A stretch of DNA of 5,488 nucleotides from SFEL01 sp045592165 (GCA_045592165.1 JAZNUG010000011.1:1-5488); one strand, 5' to 3'; counted from the first letter of the stretch, positions 1 through 5,480 are shown. Numbers and translations are program-made. Notes: generated by a model from the letters alone, not told the origin.

Positions 1-31
1 TGTCTTCCTAAGACCGCTTGGCCTCCGACTT
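1..31. other. Residual sequencing adapter (BGI/MGI type), not genomic
   Basis: These 31 bases (starting tgtcttcctaagaccg and ending gcctccgactt) match, from memory, the reverse complement of the BGISEQ/DNBSEQ forward-read adapter, which begins AAGTCGGAGGCC and ends AGGAAGACAA; only the terminal base of the 32-base adapter is missing. The match runs to the window edge, as expected when an untrimmed read-through forms a contig end. Read on the minus strand it continues the vorB frame without a stop, and uses codons such as TTA and AGA that are unlike those just upstream. It should be masked. I could not run an adapter search, but the match is long and specific. Confidence 0.93.
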
Positions 32-668
32 TGTAGAGGGAGTTGATTACGTTATGCTCGCGCTCGCACTTGGTGCCGGTGGTGGCCCAATCCTTGGCGG
101 GCAGATCACGCTTCTCCAGCTCGCCCCATTCTACGGCTTCCATCATCTGGCCGATCATACCGTCAGCAAGAACCATAACGGGATTGCGGTACTGGTCAGC
201 AATGTCGAAAGCGAGACGTACGAAGTCAGCGGCTTCCTGAACGTTGGCGGGAGCCAGAACGGGGGTACGGTAGTCGCCGTTACCGCCGCCGCGGGTTGCC
301 TGGTAATAGTCGCCCTGTGCAGGCTGAATGGTACCGAGGCCGGGGCCGCCGCGCATTACGTTGATGATAACGCAGGGGAGCTCAGCGCCGCAGAGGTAGG
401 TGATACCTTCCTGCTTAAGGCTGATTCCGGGGGAGGAAGAGGAGGTCATTACGCGTACACCGCAGCCGGCAGCGCCGTAGACCATATTGATAGCAGCGAC
501 TTCGCTCTCGGCCTGCAGGAAGCAGCCGCCGATTTCGGGAAGACGCAGGGACAGATACTCGGGAACCTCAGTCTGAGGAGTGATGGGGTAACCGAAGAAG
601 AATTTGCAGCCCGCACGTATTGCGGCTTCTGCTATGGCTTCATTGCCTTTCCAAAGTTCTTTTGCCAT
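32..668 (-). CDS. vorB: 2-oxoacid:ferredoxin oxidoreductase, VorB/KorA-type subunit (3' end missing)
   Basis: This is the subunit carrying the pyrimidine-binding domain of a 2-oxoacid:ferredoxin oxidoreductase, a cytoplasmic TPP/Fe-S complex that converts a 2-oxoacid, CoA and oxidised ferredoxin to acyl-CoA, CO2 and reduced ferredoxin. The N-terminus MAKELWKGNEAIAEAA leads into GYPITPQTE (residues 26-34), a family signature. Further conserved stretches are QAESEVAAINM, MTSSSSPGISLKQEG, MRGGPGLGTIQPAQGDY and LADGMIGQMMEAVE. The start at 668 follows an AGGAAGGGGG Shine-Dalgarno, 19 nt after the ferredoxin stop. About 212 real residues are present, ending NSLY; VorB proteins are about 350 long, so roughly 60% is here. 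The open frame continues to base 1, but its last ten residues (KVGGQAVLGR) are adapter translation. The ptb-buk context favours branched-chain 2-oxoacids (VorB) over 2-oxoglutarate (KorA); sequence alone does not settle this. Confidence 0.9.
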
Positions 669-687
669 TGTTGTTATGCCCCCTTCC

Positions 688-900
688 TTACAGTCTTTCT
701 ACCGTGATGATAGAATCGGGGCAGATCTTGGCGCAGCTGCCGCATGCGATGCAAGCATCCATATCATTTACAGTTGCGGGGTGATAGCCCTTGCGGTTGG
801 TGATCGCCAGATCAATCACGACGATCTTCTTGGGACAGACGCTTACGCAGAGCTCGCAGCCCTTGCACCTGTCCTGCAGAAACGTTACTTTTCCTGCCAT
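688..900 (-). CDS. 4Fe-4S ferredoxin subunit of 2-oxoacid:ferredoxin oxidoreductase (VorD/KorD-like)
   Basis: A 70-residue dicluster ferredoxin. It has two classical motifs: C12-x2-C15-x2-C18-x3-C22-P and C50-x2-C53-x2-C56-x3-C60-P, giving ligands for two [4Fe-4S] clusters. The segment between them (about residues 24-49, with RKGYHPATV) is typical of the small delta subunit of VOR/KOR complexes, not of free clostridial ferredoxins. It probably passes electrons from the TPP site to external ferredoxin. The start at 900 has a strong GGAGGA Shine-Dalgarno about 8 nt upstream. It lies 24 nt after the P-loop ATPase gene and 19 nt before vorB, so it is co-transcribed with both. A separately encoded delta subunit means the complex is of the multi-subunit (VorABCD-like) kind. 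All eight cysteines are intact. Confidence 0.9.
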   Translation of the reverse strand: MAGKVTFLQDRCKGCELCVSVCPKKIVVIDLAITNRKGYHPATVNDMDACIACGSCAKICPDSIITVERL

Positions 901-924
901 GTTTGCAATTTCCTCCTGATTTTT

Positions 925-1599
925 TTAGAAGTTTACTTCCCAGGGTTTACACATGTATATCTCAATGGGCAAGATCTCACCCTCGCCCAATTGATTCTTT
1001 ACCTGATCCACGAACTTGCTTTCAACGGAATGCCACACAACGGGCAGACCGCTGAGCCTGGATACTTCGCGTACCAGTTCTGCGCCCTTGATGATGTCCT
1101 CGGCAGAAGTTTCACGGCAAAGGTGAGTGTTGTTCACCAGACCGGTGATCTTCTGTCTGCATGCCATCTCGATATATTCCATATAGGAAAGTACCTTTTC
1201 GGGGGCGTTGGTTTCGGGACGGTTGGCGTTGACTACGCACAGAAGGTCATAGCCTTCGCGGGCCAGCTGGGGTTCATAACGTCCCAGCATGCGTGCGCCT
1301 TCAGGGTCGCCGCCCAGGTCGATCACTCCCCGATAGGAGGGATCGTCGAATATTGCCATTACTTCGGGGGATACGGCGGGTACGTCCATCACGCCGGAAA
1401 AGCTGGTGGCGATTACCCTTATGCCGTTTTCTTCCAGAAGATCGCGCCTTTCGGCGGAACGGAAATAGGGGTTTACTATATCCAGGTCAGCGAGGGCAGT
1501 CTTGTCGCCGTCCGCTGCGTATTTGAGGGCCAGATTAACGGCAAATTCTGTTTTGCCACTACCGTAGTGGCCGGTGATTATCTGTATGCGATGGTTCAT
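925..1599 (-). CDS. P-loop ATPase (SIMIBI/CobQ-MinD-like fold), operon accessory protein of unknown role
   Basis: A 224-residue soluble protein with a Walker A motif GHYGSGKT (residues 10-17) directly after the first beta strand. It also has an acidic LADLDIVNPYFRS segment (36-48) at the place of the deviant Walker A/switch region in MinD/CobQ proteins, a VIDLGGDPEGAR segment (92-103) like a switch II/Walker B, and GLVNNTH (153-159) near the expected nucleotide-base contact. This fits the CobQ/CobB/MinD/ParA group, but the signature Lys of the KGGxxKT motif is absent, so it is not a standard ParA or Mrp. No transmembrane or Fe-S motif is visible. The start codon overlaps the buk stop by one base (TAATG), implying translational coupling. 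The position between buk and the oxidoreductase genes suggests assembly, activation or cofactor insertion for the oxidoreductase, but this is inference. A function is not known to me. Confidence 0.85.
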   Translation of the reverse strand: MNHRIQIITGHYGSGKTEFAVNLALKYAADGDKTALADLDIVNPYFRSAERRDLLEENGIRVIATSFSGVMDVPAVSPEVMAIFDDPSYRGVIDLGGDPEGARMLGRYEPQLAREGYDLLCVVNANRPETNAPEKVLSYMEYIEMACRQKITGLVNNTHLCRETSAEDIIKGAELVREVSRLSGLPVVWHSVESKFVDQVKNQLGEGEILPIEIYMCKPWEVNF

Positions 1600-2672
1600 T
1601 AATAAGTTTTTACCTCTTCCTCTCCGCGGAGCACGCGAAGTGCGCCCGCTGTCAGCGCACCCATTTCATCCTCGCCGGGGTAAACCTTTACGGGAGCGAT
1701 GTAGGATACATATTCGGAAATCCACCCGGTGAACATCTTGTCATATGCAAAGCCACCGGTGAGCAGTATAGCATCTACCTTGCCGCAGAGAACTGCGGAC
1801 ATTGCGCCGATTTCCTTTGCAACCTGATATGCCATGCCATGGTATACGGTTTCTGCTTTCTTGTCGCCGGCCTTTACGCGCTTCTCAACCTCGATGCCGT
1901 CATTGGTGTCAAGGTAGGAGATAAGGCCGCAGCGGGAGGTGAGCAGACGGCGCAGAGTGTCGTAATCGCCCAGCTTGCCTTCGTGGAGAACTCTGAGCAC
2001 CTCAAGTACGGGCAGTCCGCCGGGACGCTCTGCACTGAAGGGGCCTTCGCCGTCCAGACCGTTGTTGCAATCCACAACACGGCCCTGCTGATGGGCGCCT
2101 ACGGTAACACCGCCGCCCATATGGGCAACGATGACGTTAAGTTCGGAATAGTCCTTGCCAACTTCGGCAGCATAGCGCTTGGCTATGGCCTTCTGGTTAA
2201 GGGCGTGGAAAGTGCTCCTGCGCTTGAACTCGGGATGGCCGGAAAGACGGGCATAGTCGCACAGCTCGTCAACAACTACGGGGTCAACGATGTAAGCGGG
2301 AACGCCGATCTCGGAGGCGATCTCGTGGGCAATTATGCCGCCAAGGTTGGAGGCATGGGTGCCGTACTGGCAGGAGTTCAGGTCATCCAGCATGGCCTGA
2401 TTTACAGCATAGGTGCCGCCGGGAATGGGGCGCATAAGGCCGCCGCGGCCGACTATGGCGTCAAAGCTCTTGATATCAACATCATTGTTCTTGAGAAAAT
2501 CGAGAATAAGGGGCTTACGGAATGCGGCATTGTCAGCCATGGTCTTAATGGCGCCCATCTCTTCCTGAGAATGGCGCAGCACCTGCTGCATCTTGCATTC
2601 TTCGCCTTCGTACACTGCCAGCTTGGTGGAGGTGGAGCCCAGGTTCAGAGCCAGTATCTTAAAATTCTTCAT
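1599..2672 (-). CDS. buk: Butyrate kinase
   Basis: Butyrate kinase of the acetate/butyrate kinase branch of the ASKHA superfamily. It interconverts acyl phosphate + ADP and acid + ATP, the substrate-level phosphorylation step of butyrate or branched-chain acid formation in the cytoplasm. At 357 residues it has the family length. Visible motifs in order are LNLGSTSTK (9-17, phosphate-binding loop), GRGGLMRPIPGG (75-86), VDPVVVDE (129-136), RRSTFHALNQ (151-160), AHMGGGVTVGAH (183-194), GPFSAERPGG (210-219), LLTGGFAYD (303-311) and a C-terminal GALTAGALRVL. The start at 2672 follows an AGGA Shine-Dalgarno; the gene lies 31 nt after ptb and overlaps the ATPase start by one base. Family members accept isobutyrate and isovalerate as well as butyrate, and pairing with a VOR-type enzyme makes branched acyl groups likely here. 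The gene is intact. Confidence 0.96.
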   Translation of the reverse strand: MKNFKILALNLGSTSTKLAVYEGEECKMQQVLRHSQEEMGAIKTMADNAAFRKPLILDFLKNNDVDIKSFDAIVGRGGLMRPIPGGTYAVNQAMLDDLNSCQYGTHASNLGGIIAHEIASEIGVPAYIVDPVVVDELCDYARLSGHPEFKRRSTFHALNQKAIAKRYAAEVGKDYSELNVIVAHMGGGVTVGAHQQGRVVDCNNGLDGEGPFSAERPGGLPVLEVLRVLHEGKLGDYDTLRRLLTSRCGLISYLDTNDGIEVEKRVKAGDKKAETVYHGMAYQVAKEIGAMSAVLCGKVDAILLTGGFAYDKMFTGWISEYVSYIAPVKVYPGEDEMGALTAGALRVLRGEEEVKTY

Positions 2673-2703
2673 TGACTTAATATCCTTTCTGCTGCAGTGT
2701 TTT

Positions 2704-3609
2704 TTAGGAGTTCTTTGCTGCTACGGCAATTGCCAGAGCGATGGAATTCAGCTTGGTCTCGTCGCTGTCCGCACGGGAGGTAACAACAACGGGAGCCTTT
2801 GCGCCTACGATCATGCCGGCGTTCTGAGCTTTTGCCATGTAGGTGAGGGACTTGTAGAAAATGTTGCCGGCCTCGATATAGGGAACCAGCAGAATGTCAG
2901 CCTTGCCGGCGCTGGGATCGGTGATGCCCTTGTGCTTGGCGGCTTCTTCGGAGATGGCGTTATCCAGCGCCAGAGGACCGCATACGGTGCAGCCGGCGAT
3001 TTCGCCGCGCTTATTGCGCTCAACCAGCTCTGCAGCATCCAGAGTGGCCTGCATCTTGGGATTTACCTTTTCTACTGCGCACAGGCAGGTAACTATGGGG
3101 TTCTCATTGCCCAGCGCATGGGCAACCTTTACGGAGTTGTTGATGATGTGAGCCTTCTGCTCAACATCGGGGGCGATGCACATTGCTGCATCGGTGATGT
3201 AGAGCAGCCTGTCAAAGCCTTCAACGCCAAATACGGCCACGTGGGAAAGAACGGGGGATTCCCTGAGGCCGATGTCCTTATCAAGTACAGCCTTGAGTAT
3301 GACGGAAGTGTCAACGATGCCCTTCATAACAACGTCGGCATCGCCGTCATGTACCAGCTTTACAGCCTTGCGGCAGGCTTCAACCTTGTCCGCTTCGTCA
3401 ACTATCTCCATGCCGTCCAGGGAAATTCCCAGATCTGCGGCGATGGCCTTTATGGCGGCTTCTTCGCCTACCAGTATGGGCTTAACAATGCCAAGGTCTG
3501 CAGCCTTGCGTACTGCGATAAGTACTTCTGCATCCTGTGCTACGGCTACGGCAATACGCCTGTTGGCATTCTTTACGCTGTCAACCAATTCATGGAAAGA
3601 GTGTATCAT
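2704..3609 (-). CDS. ptb: Phosphate butyryltransferase (phosphotransbutyrylase)
   Basis: Phosphate butyryltransferase catalyses acyl-CoA + Pi to acyl phosphate + CoA and feeds Buk. From the start at 3609 (MIHSFHELVDSVK) it has 301 residues, the usual Ptb length. Recognisable segments are MKGIVDTS (95-102), LRESPVLSHVAVF (115-127), the ITDAAM block (138-143) followed by a P-D-V-E-Q-K stretch, VCGPLALDNA, ADILLVPYIEAGN and the C-terminal PVVVTSRADSDETKLNSIAL (273-292), all typical of the PTA/PTB family. A start at 3723 would add 38 residues, but that stretch is basic, unlike the family, and covers the promoter and leader; 3609 has an AAAGGAG Shine-Dalgarno 9 nt upstream. It is the first gene of the operon, preceded by a TTGACA promoter and candidate operator half-sites. 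Whether the natural substrate is butyryl-, isobutyryl- or isovaleryl-CoA is not visible; the vor context favours the branched ones. Confidence 0.95.
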   Translation of the reverse strand: MIHSFHELVDSVKNANRRIAVAVAQDAEVLIAVRKAADLGIVKPILVGEEAAIKAIAADLGISLDGMEIVDEADKVEACRKAVKLVHDGDADVVMKGIVDTSVILKAVLDKDIGLRESPVLSHVAVFGVEGFDRLLYITDAAMCIAPDVEQKAHIINNSVKVAHALGNENPIVTCLCAVEKVNPKMQATLDAAELVERNKRGEIAGCTVCGPLALDNAISEEAAKHKGITDPSAGKADILLVPYIEAGNIFYKSLTYMAKAQNAGMIVGAKAPVVVTSRADSDETKLNSIALAIAVAAKNS

Positions 3610-3618
3610 TTGCTGGCT

Positions 3619-3625
3619 CTCCTTT
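3619..3625 (-). promoter_or_regulatory. Ribosome binding site fixing the ptb start
   Basis: On the minus strand the sequence reads AAAGGAG, nine bases before the ATG at 3609. It is the best Shine-Dalgarno in the leader and decides in favour of 3609 over the upstream in-frame ATG at 3723, which has nothing comparable and lies at the predicted transcription start. Confidence 0.8.
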
Positions 3626-3699
3626 AGGTGTATATGATTTTTTTTGTTTACAGGTTTAGGGGTGGTTTTGTGATAGACGCAGTTGCGCCATCTTGTCTG

Positions 3700-3736
3700 A
3701 TGATGTAAGATGATGTATAACAACAGATTACATCAT
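3700..3736. promoter_or_regulatory. Candidate operator: three ATGATGTA(A/T) half-sites
   Basis: Three near-identical 9-mers lie together: ATGATGTAA at 3700-3708 (+), ATGATGTAT at 3710-3718 (+) and ATGATGTAA at 3728-3736 on the minus strand (TTACATCAT on +). The first two are direct repeats 10 bp apart, one helical turn. The third makes a perfect 9-bp inverted repeat with the first (19-bp loop) and an 8-bp one with the second (11-bp loop). Relative to the predicted ptb promoter they cover the upstream half of the -10 box, the start site and the first 20 bases transcribed, a repressing position. A smaller TGT-ATA-ACA dyad sits at 3714-3722 and fits five of the six fixed positions of the FCD-type GntR consensus TnGTnnnACnA. 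The likely binder is the adjacent GntR protein, by inference. Confidence 0.65.
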
Positions 3737-3753
3737 ACTCATGCTTTTGTCAA
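3725..3753 (-). promoter_or_regulatory. Sigma-A-type promoter of the ptb-buk-vor operon
   Basis: On the minus strand a perfect TTGACA (3753-3748) is followed after 17 bp by TAATCT (3730-3725), a weak -10 box. Predicted transcription starts near 3718, giving a leader of about 109 nt before ptb. The strong -35 with a weak -10 fits a regulated promoter, and the half-site cluster overlaps the -10 and start region. Confidence 0.6.
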
Positions 3754-3774
3754 ATTTAATAAGATAAATAAAAT
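3747..3774 (+). promoter_or_regulatory. Probable gntR promoter, divergent from ptb
   Basis: TTGTCA (3747-3752), then 16 bp, then TAAAAT (3769-3774, five of six matches to TATAAT). Its -35 occupies almost the same bases as the ptb TTGACA on the other strand, so the two promoters could compete for RNA polymerase. Start would be near 3781. An alternative is TTGGTA (3781-3786), 16 bp, TAAATT (3803-3808), a weaker match. Confidence 0.45.
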
Positions 3775-3778
3775 AACA

Positions 3779-3796
3779 TTTTGGTAAATGCCAAAA
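3779..3796. promoter_or_regulatory. Inverted repeat TTTTGG-N6-CCAAAA at the predicted gntR start site
   Basis: A perfect 6-bp inverted repeat with a 6-bp centre (TAAATG) lies at the start site predicted for gntR. It could be an autoregulatory operator; its TGG/CCA core recalls FadR-type sites, but the spacing is one base longer than the usual 11-bp core. It is not followed by a T-run, so it is not a terminator. Confidence 0.4.
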
Positions 3797-3819
3797 AGCC
3801 CCTAAATTAGCCGACGGAT

Positions 3820-3835
3820 TGTGAATTTTGTCACA
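3820..3835. promoter_or_regulatory. TGTGA-N6-TCACA palindrome (CRP/FNR-like or Rex-like site)
   Basis: TGTGA (3820-3824), ATTTTG, TCACA (3831-3835) is a perfect match to the CRP-type consensus TGTGA-N6-TCACA. The same centre read as an 18-mer (3819-3836) fits 10 of the 14 fixed positions of the Rex consensus TTGTTAA-N4-TTAACAA. It lies in the gntR leader, 18 bp before the ATG, so a bound protein would act as a roadblock unless transcription starts further downstream. Which protein binds, if any, cannot be told from the window. Confidence 0.4.
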
Positions 3836-3841
3836 TGTTTT

Positions 3842-3847
3842 GAGGTG
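3842..3847 (+). promoter_or_regulatory. Ribosome binding site fixing the gntR start
   Basis: GAGGTG lies six bases before the ATG at 3854. It supports that start over an in-frame GTG at 3821, which lies inside the TGTGA palindrome and lacks a Shine-Dalgarno. Confidence 0.75.
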
Positions 3848-3853
3848 AAAATT

Positions 3854-4528
3854 ATGTCAAAAAGTCTATCTGAACGCACCGCGGACAGGATCTATTCCAT
3901 GATAGCCGTTGAGCAGATTCTGCTGCCCGGAGAGAAGCTTCCGAATGAAAATATTCTTGCATCTGAGCTCAAGGTCAGCCGTGCCACTTTGCGTGAATCC
4001 ATACGCATACTTGCCGCCCAGGGAGTGCTCAGCGTACAGCGCGGCAAGGGCACTTTCGTAGCCGAAACTGCCAACCGGGACACACGGGAATTCATGACGC
4101 TGGACAGGGCCCACATGCGCCTTAAGGATCTTTATGAGATGCGTCTCATATTTGAACCGGTCTGCATAGCTATGGCCTGCCAGCGGGCAAGCGATGAAGA
4201 AATAGAGGAGATATGCTCTCAGGGCAGAAAGGTTATACGCCAGATTCAGCGCAAGGGCCAATGGGCAGAAGCCGATCAGGAATTCCACCATCTGATAATC
4301 AAGGCAGCTCATAATGGATTTATCATACGCCTTTTCCCAATAATCAACAGCGCCGTTCAGGAAACCATGGAGCTTGGCAAGGATATGAGTCAGCTGCAGA
4401 AGCTGACAATATCCGACAACGAAAGCATAATCGAACTGCTTTCCCGCCGGGATGCGGACGGCGCCCGCTGTGCCATGGATCTGCACATGCGCCACACCAT
4501 CCACGCTCTGGGGCTGGATAAGGCATAA
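3854..4528 (+). CDS. GntR-family transcriptional regulator, FCD subfamily (FadR group)
   Basis: A 224-residue DNA-binding regulator. Residues 1-70 form the GntR winged helix: LPGEKLPNENILASELKVSR (24-43) with the recognition helix around SRATLRESIRILAAQG (42-57) and the wing VQRGKGTFV (61-69). Residues about 88-216 form an all-helical FCD ligand domain, with the characteristic LYEMRLIFEP (93-102), D141-x3-H145 and H211. FCD proteins usually bind a metal through Asp and three His; the histidine expected in the E-H-R-x-I-L segment is N189 here (SDNESIIELL), so metal or ligand binding may differ. FCD regulators commonly sense small organic acids or related metabolites. The gene is divergent from ptb across a region with three half-sites at the ptb promoter, so control of that operon is the simplest inference. 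The effector is not predictable; branched-chain oxoacids or acyl-CoAs are guesses. The start at 3854 was chosen for its GAGGTG site and family-like N-terminus. Confidence 0.92.
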   Translation: MSKSLSERTADRIYSMIAVEQILLPGEKLPNENILASELKVSRATLRESIRILAAQGVLSVQRGKGTFVAETANRDTREFMTLDRAHMRLKDLYEMRLIFEPVCIAMACQRASDEEIEEICSQGRKVIRQIQRKGQWAEADQEFHHLIIKAAHNGFIIRLFPIINSAVQETMELGKDMSQLQKLTISDNESIIELLSRRDADGARCAMDLHMRHTIHALGLDKA

Positions 4529-4566
4529 AATGAAGGGTATTTATAATTAAAATATTGCAGACAAAA

Positions 4567-4598
4567 TAAAAATATCCCCCGCAAGGGGGATGTTTTTA
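4567..4598. terminator. Bidirectional rho-independent terminator between gntR and the hydrolase gene
   Basis: A 7-bp stem ATCCCCC (4574-4580)/GGGGGAT (4585-4591) closes a GCAA (GNRA-type) loop. An A-run precedes it and GTTTTTA follows, so the stem can extend through A-T pairs to 4567/4598 with one T-G wobble. Each strand gives a hairpin followed by a U-run. It lies 38 nt after the gntR stop and 5 nt after the stop of the convergent hydrolase gene, so it can serve both. Confidence 0.9.
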
Positions 4599-4603
4599 TG
4601 TAA

Positions 4604-5413
4604 TCAGTTTTGTTTAAGGAAATTCAATACTATATCATTAAAATCCTTTGCTTCTTCATACAGTCCATGGCCGTAGTTGGAATACATATGAAGGCGGGCA
4701 TGGGGAATATGTTCTGCAAGCAGCCTTGAGCCTTTGGGACTTAACGCCTTGTCCTTCTCTCCGCCTATTATCAGTGTGGGACAGGAGATGCGATGCAGAT
4801 CCTTCTGTGTATCGTGGGTCAGGCAGGCATCTGCCTGAAGGAGGAACCGGTCATAGGACTTTGGCTTTGTTATTGCGCCCGTGACAGGGATCATCCATTT
4901 ATTGCGGCGGTAATATTCATCGGAATAGATGTGTCTCACGTTGCTGTCCATGAATGCGGTATGATTGCCCTGCTCCGCAAGCCGGATCCATTCAGAAACC
5001 GACTGCGTCAAAACGGGGTCCCCGCCCGGAGTTGTAACGGCCAGAACAAGCTTATCTACTGCATCCGGATATTTTACGGCAAAGTGCTGTGCTATCATGC
5101 CGCCCATGGATACGCCAAGAATATGTGCTCTGGAAATATTCAGAATATCCATAGCTGCTTTCAGGTCATCGGCCATATGGGCAGTGGTGCAGCCACAGGA
5201 AAGGGGCTGTTTTCTGCTAAAAACGTATACGGTGAATTCCGCGGCAAACTTGCCGTGCATGGCTGCCATGGGAAGGGCGGTGCCTTTGACGGAGCGCAGA
5301 CCGTCTCCAAGACCCGGAAGCATTATCAGCGTTTTACTGCCGCTGCCGAAGCGGATGTAGTCCATGACGGCGTTATTCAGATTTACCGTTCCGTTTTTTA
5401 CATTGAAGAGCAT
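4604..5413 (-). CDS. Alpha/beta fold hydrolase, substrate unknown
   Basis: A 269-residue alpha/beta hydrolase, with no signal peptide, so probably cytoplasmic. The nucleophile elbow is GVSMGG (100-105) with Ser102; the acid is most likely Asp221 in GGEKDKAL (217-224) and the histidine His249 in NYGHGLYEE (246-254), so the triad is complete. The oxyanion-loop strand reads LIMLPGLGDG (29-38), with PG in place of the common HG. A lid of about 60 residues (roughly 135-200) is rich in Tyr, Arg and Lys. The layout resembles enol-lactonase, esterase and haloperoxidase-like members; the substrate cannot be inferred. The start at 5413 has an AGGA Shine-Dalgarno 8 nt upstream. It faces gntR and ends at the shared terminator, so it is a separate transcription unit from the ptb operon. 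Confidence 0.9.
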   Translation of the reverse strand: MLFNVKNGTVNLNNAVMDYIRFGSGSKTLIMLPGLGDGLRSVKGTALPMAAMHGKFAAEFTVYVFSRKQPLSCGCTTAHMADDLKAAMDILNISRAHILGVSMGGMIAQHFAVKYPDAVDKLVLAVTTPGGDPVLTQSVSEWIRLAEQGNHTAFMDSNVRHIYSDEYYRRNKWMIPVTGAITKPKSYDRFLLQADACLTHDTQKDLHRISCPTLIIGGEKDKALSPKGSRLLAEHIPHARLHMYSNYGHGLYEEAKDFNDIVLNFLKQN

Positions 5414-5453
5414 AATGGTTTTCCTGTATCACACTAAGATTAATGTTAAGTAT

Positions 5454-5480
5454 ATCATAAATACCGCTGCAAAACCTCAA
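5454..5480 (-). promoter_or_regulatory. Weak candidate promoter of the hydrolase gene
   Basis: On the minus strand TATGAT (5459-5454) matches five of six -10 positions; TTGAGG (5480-5475) lies 15 bp upstream, a short spacer, or 17 bp before an alternative TGATAT. The region is AT-rich and non-coding up to the window end, so a promoter is expected here, but the boxes are not certain. Confidence 0.35.

Noticed and set aside
604..1602. Plus-strand open frame (332 codons) opposite the ferredoxin and ATPase genes
   Set aside because: It covers intact conserved genes on the other strand, including both Cys motifs and the Walker A motif, and has no recognisable domain. Similar antisense frames at 18-707, 1839-2675 and 4793-5437 were rejected for the same reason.
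2673..2703. Possible terminator or internal promoter between ptb and buk
   Set aside because: There is only a CTGCAG palindrome and a short T-run in the wrong orientation for the minus-strand transcript; nothing that would end or start transcription.
2593..3627. Long plus-strand open frame (344 codons) opposite ptb and part of buk
   Set aside because: It is antisense to well-supported family genes, has no plausible ribosome site, and its translation is low-complexity and unlike any family I recognise. The frame is open because of codon bias in ptb and buk.
3610..3718. Possible riboswitch or attenuator in the ptb leader
   Set aside because: I looked for stable stems, a T-run terminator and a sequester of the ribosome site. 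Only a weak bulged CGC/GCG stem near 3675-3695 was seen, with no terminator, so no RNA element is claimed.
3610..3723. 38-residue N-terminal extension of Ptb from an ATG at 3723
   Set aside because: The stretch overlaps the predicted promoter and leader, has no Shine-Dalgarno, and makes the protein longer than the family's usual length of about 301. The ATG at 3609 has a strong site.
3821..3853. Upstream GTG start for the GntR protein, adding 11 residues
   Set aside because: The GTG lies inside the TGTGA palindrome and has no ribosome site; the ATG at 3854 has GAGGTG six bases upstream and gives a normal GntR N-terminus.
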